Shown: piece by piece, positions 1 through 9,439 of the stretch
Numbering within the stretch: position 1 is the stretch's first letter
Layout of the letters: every line of letters starts with the position of its first letter
DNA from: CAYJKB01 sp964370625
GTDB lineage: Bacteria; Bacillota; Clostridia; Oscillospirales; Butyricicoccaceae
NCBI GenBank assembly: GCA_964370625.1
Contig: CAYJKB010000053.1
Coordinates: forward strand, 1-12,878
Length of the DNA: 12,878 nucleotides
Direction of reading: 5' to 3'
Program-made: the position numbers and the translations under genes
Notes under the pieces: model-generated
Database searches by the model: none
The model's input: only the letters and a program-made list of their open reading frames with translations
Told to the model about the DNA's origin: nothing

Positions 1-49
1 ACTATAATATAATATGGTCTGTGTTATATAAGTAAGATGTTTTTCAAAC

Positions 50-270
50 TTAACCTTTTATATTTTCTATTTCTATTAAATTTGCATATTCTTTTCCAAT
101 TGCAACTTCTCTTGATCCGATTACGATTAATACCGGACCACCACTTTTAAAAGTATTTTTTTAAAAATAGTTGCACCACTGAAAATACCTAATGAACCCA
201 AAAGTGGTACATTTGGTACTTTTGTTATAAGACAATCTGTATTATCTTTACAATTATATAAAGTGTTCAT
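50..270 (-). pseudogene. feoA: FeoA-like ferrous iron transport protein, frameshifted
   Basis: Read on the minus strand from an ATG at 270-268 behind a good ribosome binding site (AAGGAG), the frame begins MNTLYNCKDNTDCLITKV and continues through PLLGSLGIFSGATIFKK. It then leaves frame and stops after 47 codons. Starting at 145 in another frame the reading resumes as SGGPVLIVIGSREVAIGKEY and ends at a TAA at 52-50. The joined product of about 73 residues has FeoA features: a small SH3-like barrel, an L..LG...G motif, then GGP and SR.AIGK. FeoA is a small cytoplasmic partner of the FeoB ferrous iron transporter. Restoring one A in the seven-A run at 156-162 gives FKKNTFKSGGP and a single open frame. 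The break may be a real mutation or a homopolymer sequencing error. Any feoB would lie to the left, outside the window. The FeoA assignment is from motif recognition, not a search. Confidence 0.72.
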
Positions 271-372
271 ATATTCTCCTTAATAAAACGTTTAGGTTCC
301 TTGCTTTTTAAATTTGCCTTGTCTACTTTTTTATTCACTATGATAATTAAGTATCTCCGACCAATCCGTTTA

Positions 373-388
373 GTTAGTGTATGCTAAT
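373..388. promoter_or_regulatory. Operator-like palindrome over the feoA -10 box
   Basis: The plus strand reads GTTAGTGTATGCTAAT, an imperfect inverted repeat (TTAG...CTAA arms) covering the -10 box. The same word with few changes sits at 1801-1816 beside the lipoprotein promoter. The TTAG/CTAA arms resemble sites of the DtxR/IdeR/MntR family of metal-dependent repressors. The position implies repression. The identity of the regulator is inference, as no such gene lies in the window. Confidence 0.5.
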
Positions 389-404
389 TGAATAAAGATG
401 TCAA
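376..404 (-). promoter_or_regulatory. Promoter of the feoA-like gene
   Basis: On the minus strand there is a perfect -35 box TTGACA (404-399), a 17-bp spacer and a -10 box TACACT (381-376). Transcription would start near 369, about 100 bases upstream of the ATG. The -10 box lies inside the palindrome annotated separately. Confidence 0.7.
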
Positions 405-634
405 CACCTTTTAGGTAATTGTGTTGAAAAAGTATGAATTATTTATGAACGCATTATTTCTAAATGTGCTTTTTAGCAATATATAATCTTCATAAATCCA
501 TATTTATTACTTAACTTTAAATACTCAAATATAAATCGTATTTCAGCTAAATTGTTTTGATTTGTAATTAATGCTTCTCATAAACTAAAAATCGTTTAAT
601 CCTAATTTTAAAAAAACTATTCTATTTTGCAAAC
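405..634. other. AT-rich spacer with no convincing gene
   Basis: This stretch lies between the feoA promoter and the lipoprotein terminator. The minus strand holds short readable pieces, for example one ending in FEYLKLSNKYGFMKIIYC near 478-580. They carry frame breaks, have no start or ribosome binding site and match no family I recognise. They could be the tail of a decayed gene, but I would not call one. Confidence 0.5.
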
Positions 635-674
635 AAAAGTGGAGAATCTCTAAACTTCGAGATTCTCCACTTTT
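635..674 (-). terminator. Intrinsic terminator of the lipoprotein gene
   Basis: A perfect 16-bp inverted repeat (635-650 and 659-674) encloses an 8-base loop, 36 bases past the lipoprotein stop codon. The arms end in AAAA/TTTT, so on the minus strand the stem is followed by TTTTGTTT. The symmetry means it could also stop transcripts coming from the left. Confidence 0.88.
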
Positions 675-710
675 CAAAGGATGTATTATATTTTGTATTA
701 TTAGAAACAA

Positions 711-1745
711 TTACTGATAAACAACATCAAATACAAGTGGATCATATCCATTGCAAGACACTGTTATGTTGTAAGATATTCCTTGTGTAAATGCTGGAAC
801 TTCTACGTCGTCAATTTTACGAGTTACAGAGAAGTCTAGACTTCCGTCCTCTGCGATAAGTCCAGAGCGAATTCTAAAAGATTCCTCAACACCCTCTTCT
901 AGAACAGTAGCAGAACCTAGTCCAGCAAGGAAAGCTGTAAATGCTTCATCGCTTGCACCTTCAAGTTTTACTATTTTCGTTCCATCAAAGGTTGCAACAG
1001 GACCATCAGCCATTAGAGTAAGAGTTTGAACATTGTTTACATAAAATCCTTTTGCATCACTCATGATAAATTTATACGAACCAGGCATAAGATCACCAGT
1101 CCAAGATATAGAATCTTCAGCAAATGTAAACTTAGCTGTCACATCTTCATCACCAAACGTTACTTTATTTGTAATTTCAAAATCTTCTGGTACTTCGTTG
1201 TAAGAAAGTTGTGTCTCAAGATCAGAAAGTTTTGCTATGCTATTTCCATCTTCATCTTGAGTACCAACTGTGAACATTGCAGCAGCACCATCTGCAACTA
1301 GCATAAACTCTTGAGAATATTCAGCATACTTTCCGTTTGCATCACTGACAATAACTGTATAAACAGCAGGAGTTACAGCCTCAGTCCAGTTTAGTGTTTC
1401 TTTTTCATAAGTGAAGCTTGATGTAACATCTTGATCACCAGCCATGACTTTTACTGTGATTGCATAATCTTCTGGAACAGCAGGCTCTTCTGTAAATCTG
1501 AAGTGAGAGTGATCTGATGAAAGGTTAGCAGAGTAAACTCCATTTTCTTCTGAGCCTAGTGTGAACATTGCATCTGTAAACACAACTTTTCCAGCATCTG
1601 CCTGCACTTGATTAGAGTCTTGCTCCTGTTCGCTGACAGGTTGATTTGAGCCTTGTAGCGGTGCTTCCTCTTCTCCACAAGCAGTAAGTAGAAGTGCCGA
1701 TGTTGTAAGTATTCCCAATACCGTTAAACCTAGTTTCTTTTTCAT
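711..1745 (-). CDS. Putative lipoprotein with two tandem repeat domains
   Basis: This gene encodes 344 residues that start with a lipoprotein signal peptide. The lysine-rich start (MKKK), hydrophobic core and lipobox LTAC place the lipidated cysteine at residue 23, so the protein should be held on the outer face of the membrane. Residues 24-52 form an acidic, Gln-rich linker. Two homologous modules of about 93 residues follow (about 60-153 and 157-248). Each starts MFT[LV]G, has PED[YF].IT.KV, D.DVT..FT, a W-T pair, P..Y...[MV]SDA.G and ends L[VM]ADG. A different C-terminal region of about 95 residues follows. I recognise no named family, and the repeats look like extracellular beta-sandwich folds. 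The start is fixed by AAAGGGGAA seven bases before the ATG. It has its own promoter, palindromic operator and terminator, so it is monocistronic. The operator shared with feoA hints at a metal-linked role. Confidence 0.88.
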   Translation of the reverse strand: MKKKLGLTVLGILTTSALLLTACGEEEAPLQGSNQPVSEQEQDSNQVQADAGKVVFTDAMFTLGSEENGVYSANLSSDHSHFRFTEEPAVPEDYAITVKVMAGDQDVTSSFTYEKETLNWTEAVTPAVYTVIVSDANGKYAEYSQEFMLVADGAAAMFTVGTQDEDGNSIAKLSDLETQLSYNEVPEDFEITNKVTFGDEDVTAKFTFAEDSISWTGDLMPGSYKFIMSDAKGFYVNNVQTLTLMADGPVATFDGTKIVKLEGASDEAFTAFLAGLGSATVLEEGVEESFRIRSGLIAEDGSLDFSVTRKIDDVEVPAFTQGISYNITVSCNGYDPLVFDVVYQ

Positions 1746-1800
1746 TTGTATTCCCCTTTAATAAGTGTAGAGTTAATGTAGATATTCCACATCACCGTAA

Positions 1801-1816
1801 GTTAGTTTAAGCTAAC
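1801..1816. promoter_or_regulatory. Operator-like palindrome at the lipoprotein transcription start
   Basis: GTTAGTTTAAGCTAAC is an inverted repeat with perfect GTTAG/CTAAC arms lying just downstream of the -10 box, over the predicted start. It matches the feoA palindrome (373-388) at 13 of 16 positions. A repressor bound here would block initiation. The DtxR/IdeR-type assignment is inference. Confidence 0.52.
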
Positions 1817-1822
1817 TATTTT

Positions 1823-1851
1823 AGTATAATATAGTGTTTTTTATTTGTCAA
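1823..1851 (-). promoter_or_regulatory. Promoter of the lipoprotein gene
   Basis: On the minus strand there is a perfect -35 TTGACA (1851-1846), a 17-bp spacer and a -10 TATACT (1828-1823). The predicted start is near 1816, leaving a leader of about 70 bases. The boxes are near-consensus for the housekeeping sigma factor. Confidence 0.8.
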
Positions 1852-1972
1852 CAAAAACTTTATTAAAAAATGTAATTGTATTGGAAATAGGTCTTTCTGC
1901 TGTATAGGATACTATATATCTACAATAAGCAAAAAAAATTATTATAATGTCAAATAAGAAATATATAAGTTA

Positions 1973-2270
1973 TTATTCATATTTTAAAAATAAAATTTCC
2001 AAACTAACTTTTTTATCCATGCACTCATAATTGGTATATCCCCACAACACTGAGCGTAAGTGATTAATCGCATCATTACGATAACGATAAAAATTTCTTC
2101 TGAACACATCTTTTGAGTACTTTTCTACTTCGCTCGATTGATTTTATGTCGTCTTCAATTTTGCTTTTTATAATATTCATTCTAGCTCAGTATGCCATTT
2201 CTATAAAATCATCATCTTTATCAACTGGAACATCAAATATATTAAAGATTGTATAGAGATAATTTTTCAA
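1973..2270 (-). pseudogene. Decayed reading frame of unknown family
   Basis: On the minus strand a coding-like frame runs as NIFDVPVDKDDDFIEMAY, meets an in-frame TGA (2189-2187), continues ARMNIIKSKIEDDIKSIE and RSRKVLK, then shifts by one base near the T-run 2111-2114. It resumes as DVFRRNFYRYRNDAINHL and ends CMDKKVSLEILFLKYE at a TAA (1975-1973). Removing one A from the run and ignoring the TGA gives about 95 continuous residues. No start codon with a ribosome binding site was found. I do not recognise the family. It is most simply the eroded C-terminal part of a gene, possibly from a mobile or accessory element. Confidence 0.4.
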
Positions 2271-2346
2271 CTAAATAATAGAGCCTGTCCTACCTTTATT
2301 TCTAATTAAACCTATACATTAAATTTAATTTACATTTATTACATAT

Positions 2347-2375
2347 TTTACTAGAAATAACTACCAAACTATGTT
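2347..2375 (+). promoter_or_regulatory. Possible promoter of the YibE/F gene
   Basis: TTTACT (2347-2352), a 17-bp spacer and TATGTT (2370-2375) form a weak -35/-10 pair about 47 bases before the start codon. Each box matches consensus at four or five positions. Other pairings in this AT-rich stretch are possible. Confidence 0.3.
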
Positions 2376-2421
2376 AAACTAAATATATAATTTTTGTTTA
2401 TTTACACTGGAGGTCATATTT

Positions 2422-3552
2422 ATGAAATTTGCTCACAAGACAAAGATATTAGCTGTTTTTTTGCTGATACTCCCTGTCTTTGCTGCAATTTATTTTAACA
2501 TATCAAGCGAAAATACACCAACAGCAGCATCGAAAGTTTTATTCGTACGAGCACACGCTATTGAAGTAGTAGAAGAAGAAATTTCATCTGATACATGGAC
2601 AGAAGGCAGACGAATTGGTGTTCAGCTGGTCAATTTTGAGATTGACGGAGGAGAGCATGATGGAACAGTCTTAATGGCTGTAAATAATGTAGTAGCATAT
2701 TCAAATATTGATATAAAACTTGGGACAAATGTAGTTTTACGACTCGACCACGATGAAAACGATGAACTTTACATAGTCGCTGTTAACAGTTACAACCGAA
2801 TGTTTGTTTTGGGTGGTTTACTTCTTGTGTTTTCTTCTCTTCTTATTTTTTTCGGAGGCAAAAAAGGTATTTCTGCGCTAGTCGGACTTTTCTACACTGG
2901 TTTTTGCCTGTGGTTCATTTTTATACCTATGATTTTAAGAGGACACTCCCCCATCATGTCAGCGATTTTTTTGGTAGCTTTAGCTTCAAGTGGTACTTTG
3001 GTATTTTTAAACGGCTTTTCTAAAAAAACTGCTTGTGCGATTATCGGTTGTGTTGGTGGAGTTGCGATTGCAGGATTGTCGGCTATGGTCGTCGGGGAAT
3101 TAACCCCCATAAACGGCTTTAATATGCCTGAAGCAGAAGAACTGCTTTTGCGTTCTTCAAACAGCGGACTTCAAATAAGTGGACTTTTGGTTTCGGGAAT
3201 TTTAGTGGCTTCACTAGGTGCAGTTATGGACGTTTCTATGACTATCACCTCTGCGATTTTTGAAATTTACAAAAAAAGCCCTAACATTTCTCAAAAAGAA
3301 CTGGCAAAATCAGGTATGAATATTGGTCGTGATGCCATGGGAACTATGGCAAATACGCTTATTTTAGCCTTTGCTGGGACTTCTTTAAACACTCTCATTT
3401 TATTTCAAGTTTTCGACTATCCTAGTTTGCAGCTTTTGAATAGTGACCTAATTGCAATTGAAGTTATTCAGGGGCTTTGTGGTTCTATCGGAATTGTTTT
3501 GACTGTTCCACTTGTTGCGTTTTTAGGTTCATATATGCTTAAAGGTAAATAA
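2422..3552 (+). CDS. YibE/F family integral membrane protein
   Basis: This gene encodes 376 residues. An N-terminal hydrophobic segment (about 9-26) is followed by an extracytoplasmic beta-rich domain (about 38-122) and then about seven membrane segments (about 127-145, 149-171, 178-197, 203-224, 251-272, 306-331 and 350-373). The strongest family signal is the conserved block at 265-312: GAVMDVSMTI..AI, then SGMNIGRDAMGTMANTLILA, which is characteristic of YibE/F proteins of Bacillota. Their function is not established and a transport role is often assumed. The length fits a full single-chain member. The start is set by TGGAGG eight bases before the ATG. The surface-protein gene begins 51 bases after its stop on the same strand, so the two could be co-transcribed. 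Confidence 0.9.
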   Translation: MKFAHKTKILAVFLLILPVFAAIYFNISSENTPTAASKVLFVRAHAIEVVEEEISSDTWTEGRRIGVQLVNFEIDGGEHDGTVLMAVNNVVAYSNIDIKLGTNVVLRLDHDENDELYIVAVNSYNRMFVLGGLLLVFSSLLIFFGGKKGISALVGLFYTGFCLWFIFIPMILRGHSPIMSAIFLVALASSGTLVFLNGFSKKTACAIIGCVGGVAIAGLSAMVVGELTPINGFNMPEAEELLLRSSNSGLQISGLLVSGILVASLGAVMDVSMTITSAIFEIYKKSPNISQKELAKSGMNIGRDAMGTMANTLILAFAGTSLNTLILFQVFDYPSLQLLNSDLIAIEVIQGLCGSIGIVLTVPLVAFLGSYMLKGK

Positions 3553-3570
3553 CGCAGATTTGCGTTTTTA
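3551..3570 (+). terminator. Small hairpin with T-run between yibE/F and the surface protein gene
   Basis: A 6-bp stem (AACGCA at 3551-3556 and TGCGTT at 3561-3566) with a GATT loop is followed by a T-run (3565-3569) and overlaps the yibE/F stop codon. It is short and weak as a terminator. It may attenuate rather than end transcription into the next gene. Confidence 0.4.
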
Positions 3571-3603
3571 TATAGATTACAAAATAAGGTAGGAGGAATT
3601 TTA

Positions 3604-6600
3604 ATGAAAAAGGTTATTAGTTTAATTCTTGTGTTATGCATGACATTCGGAATTATGCCCGTTACAAATGCCACAGGCAACAGTGGCGATGGCGTTGAGC
3701 CTTCCGACCCTGATTCAGCAACATCTACAGTTGCGCAAGCTAGAGAGATGGAAACAGGTTCTCTTGTTGCGGTTAAAGGAATTGTCACATATATCAATGG
3801 TAAAAATGTAGTTATTCAAGATGCAGAAGCTGGGATTAATACATATGGTGACGCTCCAGCTGATCTTGCTTTATATGATACCATCGTCGTGACAGGTAAT
3901 GTTAACGAATATAACAATCTCAAGCAAATCAGTGCTACACATTATGAAAAAATAGAAGTTTGGACACTGCCAGCACCACATGAAATCGTTATTGCTGATA
4001 TTGGTGAAGAATATGAGTCCGAGCGTATAAAGCTAACAAGTGTAGAAGTCACTGAGATTGACAGTTCCGGTAACCTCACACTAAGTCAAAACAGTAGCAC
4101 AATTAAAACATATAAAGGCTCTGTCCCTGATGGATTATCTGTTGGAGATATTTTGACAGTTACTGCTGTAGTTGGTCAGTTCAGAGATGATTACCAACTA
4201 AATGTGGCTCAAGAAATTGACGTTATTGTTGAAACTCATTCAAATATTGTAAAAGCTCCAACTGCTAGTGAAACTAACGAAGTTGCTAGTGGAACAACTG
4301 TTACTTTCAGTTCAGCAACAGATGGTGCAACAATTTTATACAGCACAGAAAATTCTGATACTGCAACTTGGACAGAGGGTAATTCTGTTACTATCACAGA
4401 TGAGATTACATACTATGTCAAAGCTACAAAAGATGGAATGGATGACAGTGAAACCTCTACTTTCTCCTTTAAGATCCGCAAGGAAGTAGCTGACCCAATT
4501 GCAGACAATGATACAATTTTCGATGATGAAAGTATTTTGAACATCAAAGAAGCACTAGCAAGTTCAACTGCAACAAGCCAAAATTCCGGTGCAGCTATCA
4601 CAGTTGCTGGTCAACTAGTGTACACAACTTCATCTTACGGAAATGCAGTTTTACAAGATGTAATTGACGGAGAAATTTATTCACTATTTGTCTACGATTC
4701 TGCTCCCGATGGTGCAGAAATTGGTGATATAATTTCCATGTCAGGTACATTTTATATAAGATATGGTGCTCCACAATTGGCTGGAGTTAGCGCAAGTTCT
4801 ATTGTAAGCAGTGCACAACCAATGGAAGCTATGACATATACAGTCGCAGAAATTAAGGCAAACGGACTTAATATGCTCGGCAGATATGTCAAAATTGAAG
4901 ATGCGACCATAGGCGAAGCAAGTGGAAACAACACTCCAATTTCAGACGGTACAGGCACAATTAATATCTATCAGGCGTATGTACTTCCAGAGGGCATAAA
5001 GGCTGGCGATGTGGTTGACCTATACGCTATGATTTCTACTTATAATACTAGCGTTCAACTTGCAACAGGCGAAGGTGCTTATGTGCTGTCAAACGATGCA
5101 CAAGGGCCAACAATCACACTTCCAGATACTATCCCTAATGCGTTTAAAGGCGAAGATTACATAATTTCAGCAAATATTTTTGACGTAAGTGGTATTAGAG
5201 CTGTATCTATTCAAGTGGGCATTGGTAGCGGAGCGCACCAAGATAATATGACTTATAATGCAGAAACAGGAAGATATGAATACACTGTTACTGCTGATAG
5301 GTTTGCTGATGTAAACAGTTTTAGTTTCAAAATCTTAGCTACAGATAAATTTGAACCTAATAACTATTCTTCAACTATCGATTTCCCTGTTATAGTTGTT
5401 GATGAGCCACAAATTGAAATTGTTTCACCTTTAAGAAATAGCCAGACAGGCGATGACAAAACTCCAACATTTGAAGTTTCTGTCACAAATGCAGGTACAG
5501 ACCCAAGTGTTAAAATTGCTATCGGAACGGGTACAGCAATTGACATGACTTTTGATGCGACAACAGGCAACTATGTTTACACACCAACCACAGATTTATC
5601 TGACGGAAAAATCGAAGTTTTTGTAACTGTTACAAGAGCTGACCAAGTGACAAGCGAAATGGCTTGGAGCTTTACAGTTGGTACGGCTGAATATGACAAA
5701 TATTTCGGTCAACTCCACTCACATACAACATATTCAGACGGTTCAGGCACACTAGGCCAAGCTTTAGACTATATCAACAGTATTCCAAGCAGTGATAATG
5801 TGGACTTTGTTTCGTTCACTGACCACTCAAACAGCTTTGACACAACATCAGCGCCAAACCCAGCAGAGGCATTAAATGATGCAAGTCAAATGACATCAGC
5901 TTCTGCGGACATTTGGGAAGAATACACCAAAGCAGTTGATGATTTCAATGATACTACAAGTGATGTTTCTGCACTCGCAGGTTTTGAAATGACATGGTCA
6001 GGTGGTCCTGGACATATCAACACTTTCAATTCTGAAGGTGTAATCAGCCGTAATAATACTATTTTAAATGACAAAAATGCTGATAGTGGAATGAAAGCAT
6101 ATTATGACACATTGATTGCAAACCCTGACCCACTAGCTAACCTTTCACAATTTAACCACCCAGGAACGACTTTCGGAAACTTTGCCGACTTTGGTTACTA
6201 CACTCCTGCTTATGACAGCAAAATGGTAATGGTAGAAGTTGCAAACGGTGAAGGCGCAGTTGGTTCAGGCGGATATTTCCCAAGCTATGAACAATATACT
6301 CTAGCACTGGACAAAGGCTGGCACGTTGCCCCTACAAATAACCAAGATAACCACAAAGGTAATTGGGGTAATGCTAACACTGCTCGTACAGTTATTATAG
6401 CTGCAAGCAATTCAGAGGAAGATTTACTAAAAGGTATGGCAAACCGTTCTATCTACTCAACAGAAGACAAAAACCTTGAAATTGACTTTGAAATTAATGG
6501 TCAAATAATGGGTTCAATTATCGAAGAAATTCCCTCTGAAATCAATTTTTCAGTTGCAGTAAATGACCCTGATAATGGCGATAATATTAGCAAAATTGAA

Positions 6601-9334
6601 ATTATCACAAATAGCGGTAGAATTGCAGAGGTAGAAAGTTTCAATGACAATAACGTAACTTGGGACGGTTCTCTTGACATTAACGAGGGTTATTACTACT
6701 TACGCATAACTCAAGCGGATAAAAACATCGCTGTAACAGCACCTGTTTGGGTTGGCTCTGCTCCACTTATGGGAATTAATGATGTTGAAGTTTCAACAAA
6801 ACTTCCTGTTACAGACGAAGCTTTGACAATCACAACTACTATCTTTAACAATGAAAGTGAATCAAAGGAAATTGAACAAGTGAAATACCTATTAGGTGAA
6901 GAAGTTTTAGCGACACATTCAAATATAGCACTTGCCTCAAACACAACTTATGAAGATACTTTCGAATATACACCGAAAAATGTTGGAAAAGAAACAATTA
7001 CAGTTGAAGTTTTGATGGACAACACTATCTACACACAAACTGTAGAGCTTGATGTTCGTGATGCTGAAAAACTGGTTTATGTTGGAATTGACGCTTCAAA
7101 CTACAACGAATATGTAAACGGCAATTACAAAGACAGCATGGGCAACTTTGCAAACCTTGCAGTTGAATATGATGTCCGTGTGGTTGAGTTAAAAACTGAA
7201 GCTGACTTAATCGCAGCTACTGAAAACGATAAGTATGAAATACTCATTTTAACTCCACCAACACGTAGAGATGGTTATTCACTTCTCGCTGACTACCAAA
7301 ACTGGACAGACGATGAAATTAATGCTATTGCAAGCTTTGCGGAAAAAGGCAAAACTGTAATCGTCACAGGTTGGGGTGATTATTATGAAAGCTACGAAAC
7401 AGACACTACAAAATACCCAGCTGAGGATCACATGGCAGCGCAACAAAACAAACTTTTAGAAGCTTTGGGCACAAGCCTTAGAATTTCAGATGATGAATTA
7501 AAAGACAATACAAATAATGGTGGTCAACCACAAAGACTGTACCTAACTGAAATCAACGAGGACAATATATTCATGGATGGCATTGTGGATGGACAAGTTT
7601 ATTCAAACTACGGTGGTTCAACAATTTATGCAATTGGTCAAGACGGACAGCCGACAAGCACCTTGCCAGAAAGCGTAAGCACAATGGTTTATGGTTTTGA
7701 AACAAGTTATTCAGCAGATGATGATGGCGATAATTATGCTAGCGTAGATATTCCGAAGTATGATGGAAAATATCTATCAGCAGCAAGTGAAACTATCGCT
7801 TACGACAATAACAAAACAGCAACAATTATCGTCGCAGGTTCTGTATTTATGAGTAACTTTGAAATTCAGGTCACAGCCGACAACTACGGCACACCTGCAT
7901 ATTCAAACTACACTATTGCAGAAAATCTTATGAAATTTATAAATCCTGTACAAATTCCAGATATTTCACATGTTTCAGAAGTCAAAAATGGAGCAATAGG
8001 TGAAGAATTCACAGTCCGGGGTGTATTGACAACAAATGCTTCTGGATATGACAAAGACACAGCTTTCTTTGAAAGTGTATACATGCAAGACGACACTGGT
8101 GGAATTAATCTATCGCCAGTAAATGAAAATCTAAAAGCAGGAGATGTAGTCGAAGTTATGGGCAAAGTTAGCTCGTATCAAGATGAAAGACAGTTAGATG
8201 TAAGTTCAATCAAAAAAATTGGTGAAAGCACAGTCCCTGCTCCGACAAATGCAACAGCAGCACAAATTAATGACAAAAGCGTTTTAGGTTCGCTTGTAAA
8301 AGTTTCAGGCGAAATTACAAGAATTGTCGAAGCAAACGGATTAACTCAAAGCATTTACTTTAAAGATGCTAGCGGAGAAGAATCTAGAATTTTTATCGAC
8401 AGCTACATCACAACCGATAAAGAAATTGCAAACCTAAAAGTCGGTGCAAAAGTAACTGCAATTGGTCTTGCCTCATTCGACAGCTCATACGCTGATATTA
8501 ATGCACGCATAAGAATTAGCGACAGAGCAAACATTATAGCAACACCTGATGAAAGTGGTTCAACAGGTGGAAGCNNNNNNNNNNNNNNNNNNNNNNNNNN
8601 NNNNNNNNNNNNNNNNNNNNNNNNNNNNNNNNNNNNNNNNNNNNNNNNNNNNNNNNNNNNNNNNNNNNNNNNNNGGTTCAACAGGTGGAAGCAGTGGCGG
8701 TGGTTCGTCAAGCAATAATGACGATGATGAAACAGACATCGATGATGTTGAAACTCCACTTAATGCACTTGATGCTTTCAGCGATGTATCGTCTACCGAT
8801 TGGTTTGCAGAAGCTGTAAACTTTGTGCTTGAACATCAACTAATGAATGGTACAACAACTAGCACTTTTGACCCTAATTCCCCTACAACTCGTGCAATGT
8901 TTGTTACAATTCTTTGGAGATTAGAAGGCGAACCTGACTTTGAAGATATTTTAATGTATGCAAACTTCCATGACGTAGTTCAAATGTCTTACTATGAAAA
9001 AGCTGTAGGCTGGGCAAGTAAATCAGGAATAGTGCACGGAATCGGCGAAGGATTTTTCGGTCCTGATATGTCAATAACTCGTGAACAACTAGTGACTATG
9101 TTATTTAGATATGAACAATCTAAAGGCAATATTGCTATGACAACTCAAACTATGCTCGGTCAATATACTGATTCTAATGATATTTCTGAATATGCTGTTT
9201 CAGCGATGGAATGGGCTGTAAAAGAAGGTATTATCACTGGTATGACTGATACAATCCTTGCACCACAAGGTCAAGCAACACGAGCACAAATTTCAGTAAT
9301 GCTTATGAGATACCTAAATTCACCAACAGAATAA
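3604..9334 (+). CDS. Giant S-layer-anchored surface protein with PHP/CehA-type metallophosphoesterase and OB-fold domains (contains assembly gap)
   Basis: The protein is at least 1,876 residues long. A signal peptide (1-23, cleavage after TNA) precedes OB-like domains (about 42-215), a chitobiase/Fn3-associated-type domain (about 217-300), OB-like modules (about 307-403 and 410-498) and two Ig-like modules (about 501-695). A PHP domain follows, with the metal-ligand motifs LHSHTTYSDG (H705, H707, D712), FTDH (D740, H741), E795, H804, NHPG (H852) and NQDNH (D915, H917). It resembles CehA/McbA-type hydrolases. Next come a CARDB-like module (about 1052-1153), a DUF4350/GATase-like region (about 1158-1447) and two OB-like folds (about 1450-1650). 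A GSTGGS linker contains the 100-N gap. After it, an Asp-rich linker leads to three SLH repeats (8771-8935, 8959-9117 and 9160-9325), with TRAM, TREQ and TRAQ motifs. AGGAGG precedes the ATG. The N count shifts the frame, but the frames join correctly across a gap of unknown size. The likely role is a wall-anchored phosphoesterase or nuclease, with the substrate unknown. Confidence 0.85.
8557..8574 (+). repeat. 18-bp Gly/Ser linker repeat, copy left of the gap
   Basis: GGTTCAACAGGTGGAAGC, coding GSTGGS, sits directly before the run of Ns and is identical to the 18 bases directly after it (8675-8692). Both are in the surface-protein frame, so a tandem coding repeat probably spans the gap. Confidence 0.9.
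8575..8674. other. Assembly gap of 100 N
   Basis: Exactly 100 unknown bases lie here, a length commonly used as a placeholder for gaps of unknown size. The true length must keep frame, so it is a multiple of three if both copies of the flanking repeat are real. A tandem GSTGGS-coding repeat that short reads could not resolve is the likely cause. Confidence 0.9.
8675..8692 (+). repeat. 18-bp Gly/Ser linker repeat, copy right of the gap
   Basis: This is identical to 8557-8574. It is followed by AGTGGCGGTGGTTCG (SGGGS), which continues the flexible linker before the Asp-rich segment and the SLH repeats. Confidence 0.9.
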
Positions 9335-9439
9335 ACTGATTTGGTATAGTTTAAAAGTAAATTTGTGTCAAGGCGTTATCCTTTAATTGCGTGATGTTGT
9401 CTTGATATTAAAATCTACCAACACCCAATAGTTAGACTT

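Noticed and set aside
594..612. TTTAAT-like pair resembling the regulator repeats
   Set aside because: The period is 12 rather than 11, no -10 box follows at 10 bp and no plus-strand gene lies downstream.
1026..1301. Open frame of 91 codons on the plus strand
   Set aside because: It lies wholly inside the lipoprotein gene on the other strand, has no ribosome binding site and reads as a low-complexity Cys/Ile/Lys-rich shadow.
8403..8759. Minus-strand open frame across the assembly gap
   Set aside because: It is open only because the Ns do not encode stops, and it is antisense to the surface-protein gene.
9371..9407. TCAAG/CTTGA arms as a hairpin after the surface protein gene
   Set aside because: The stem is only five pairs with a long loop and no T-run. 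The hairpin at 9440-9474 is far better.
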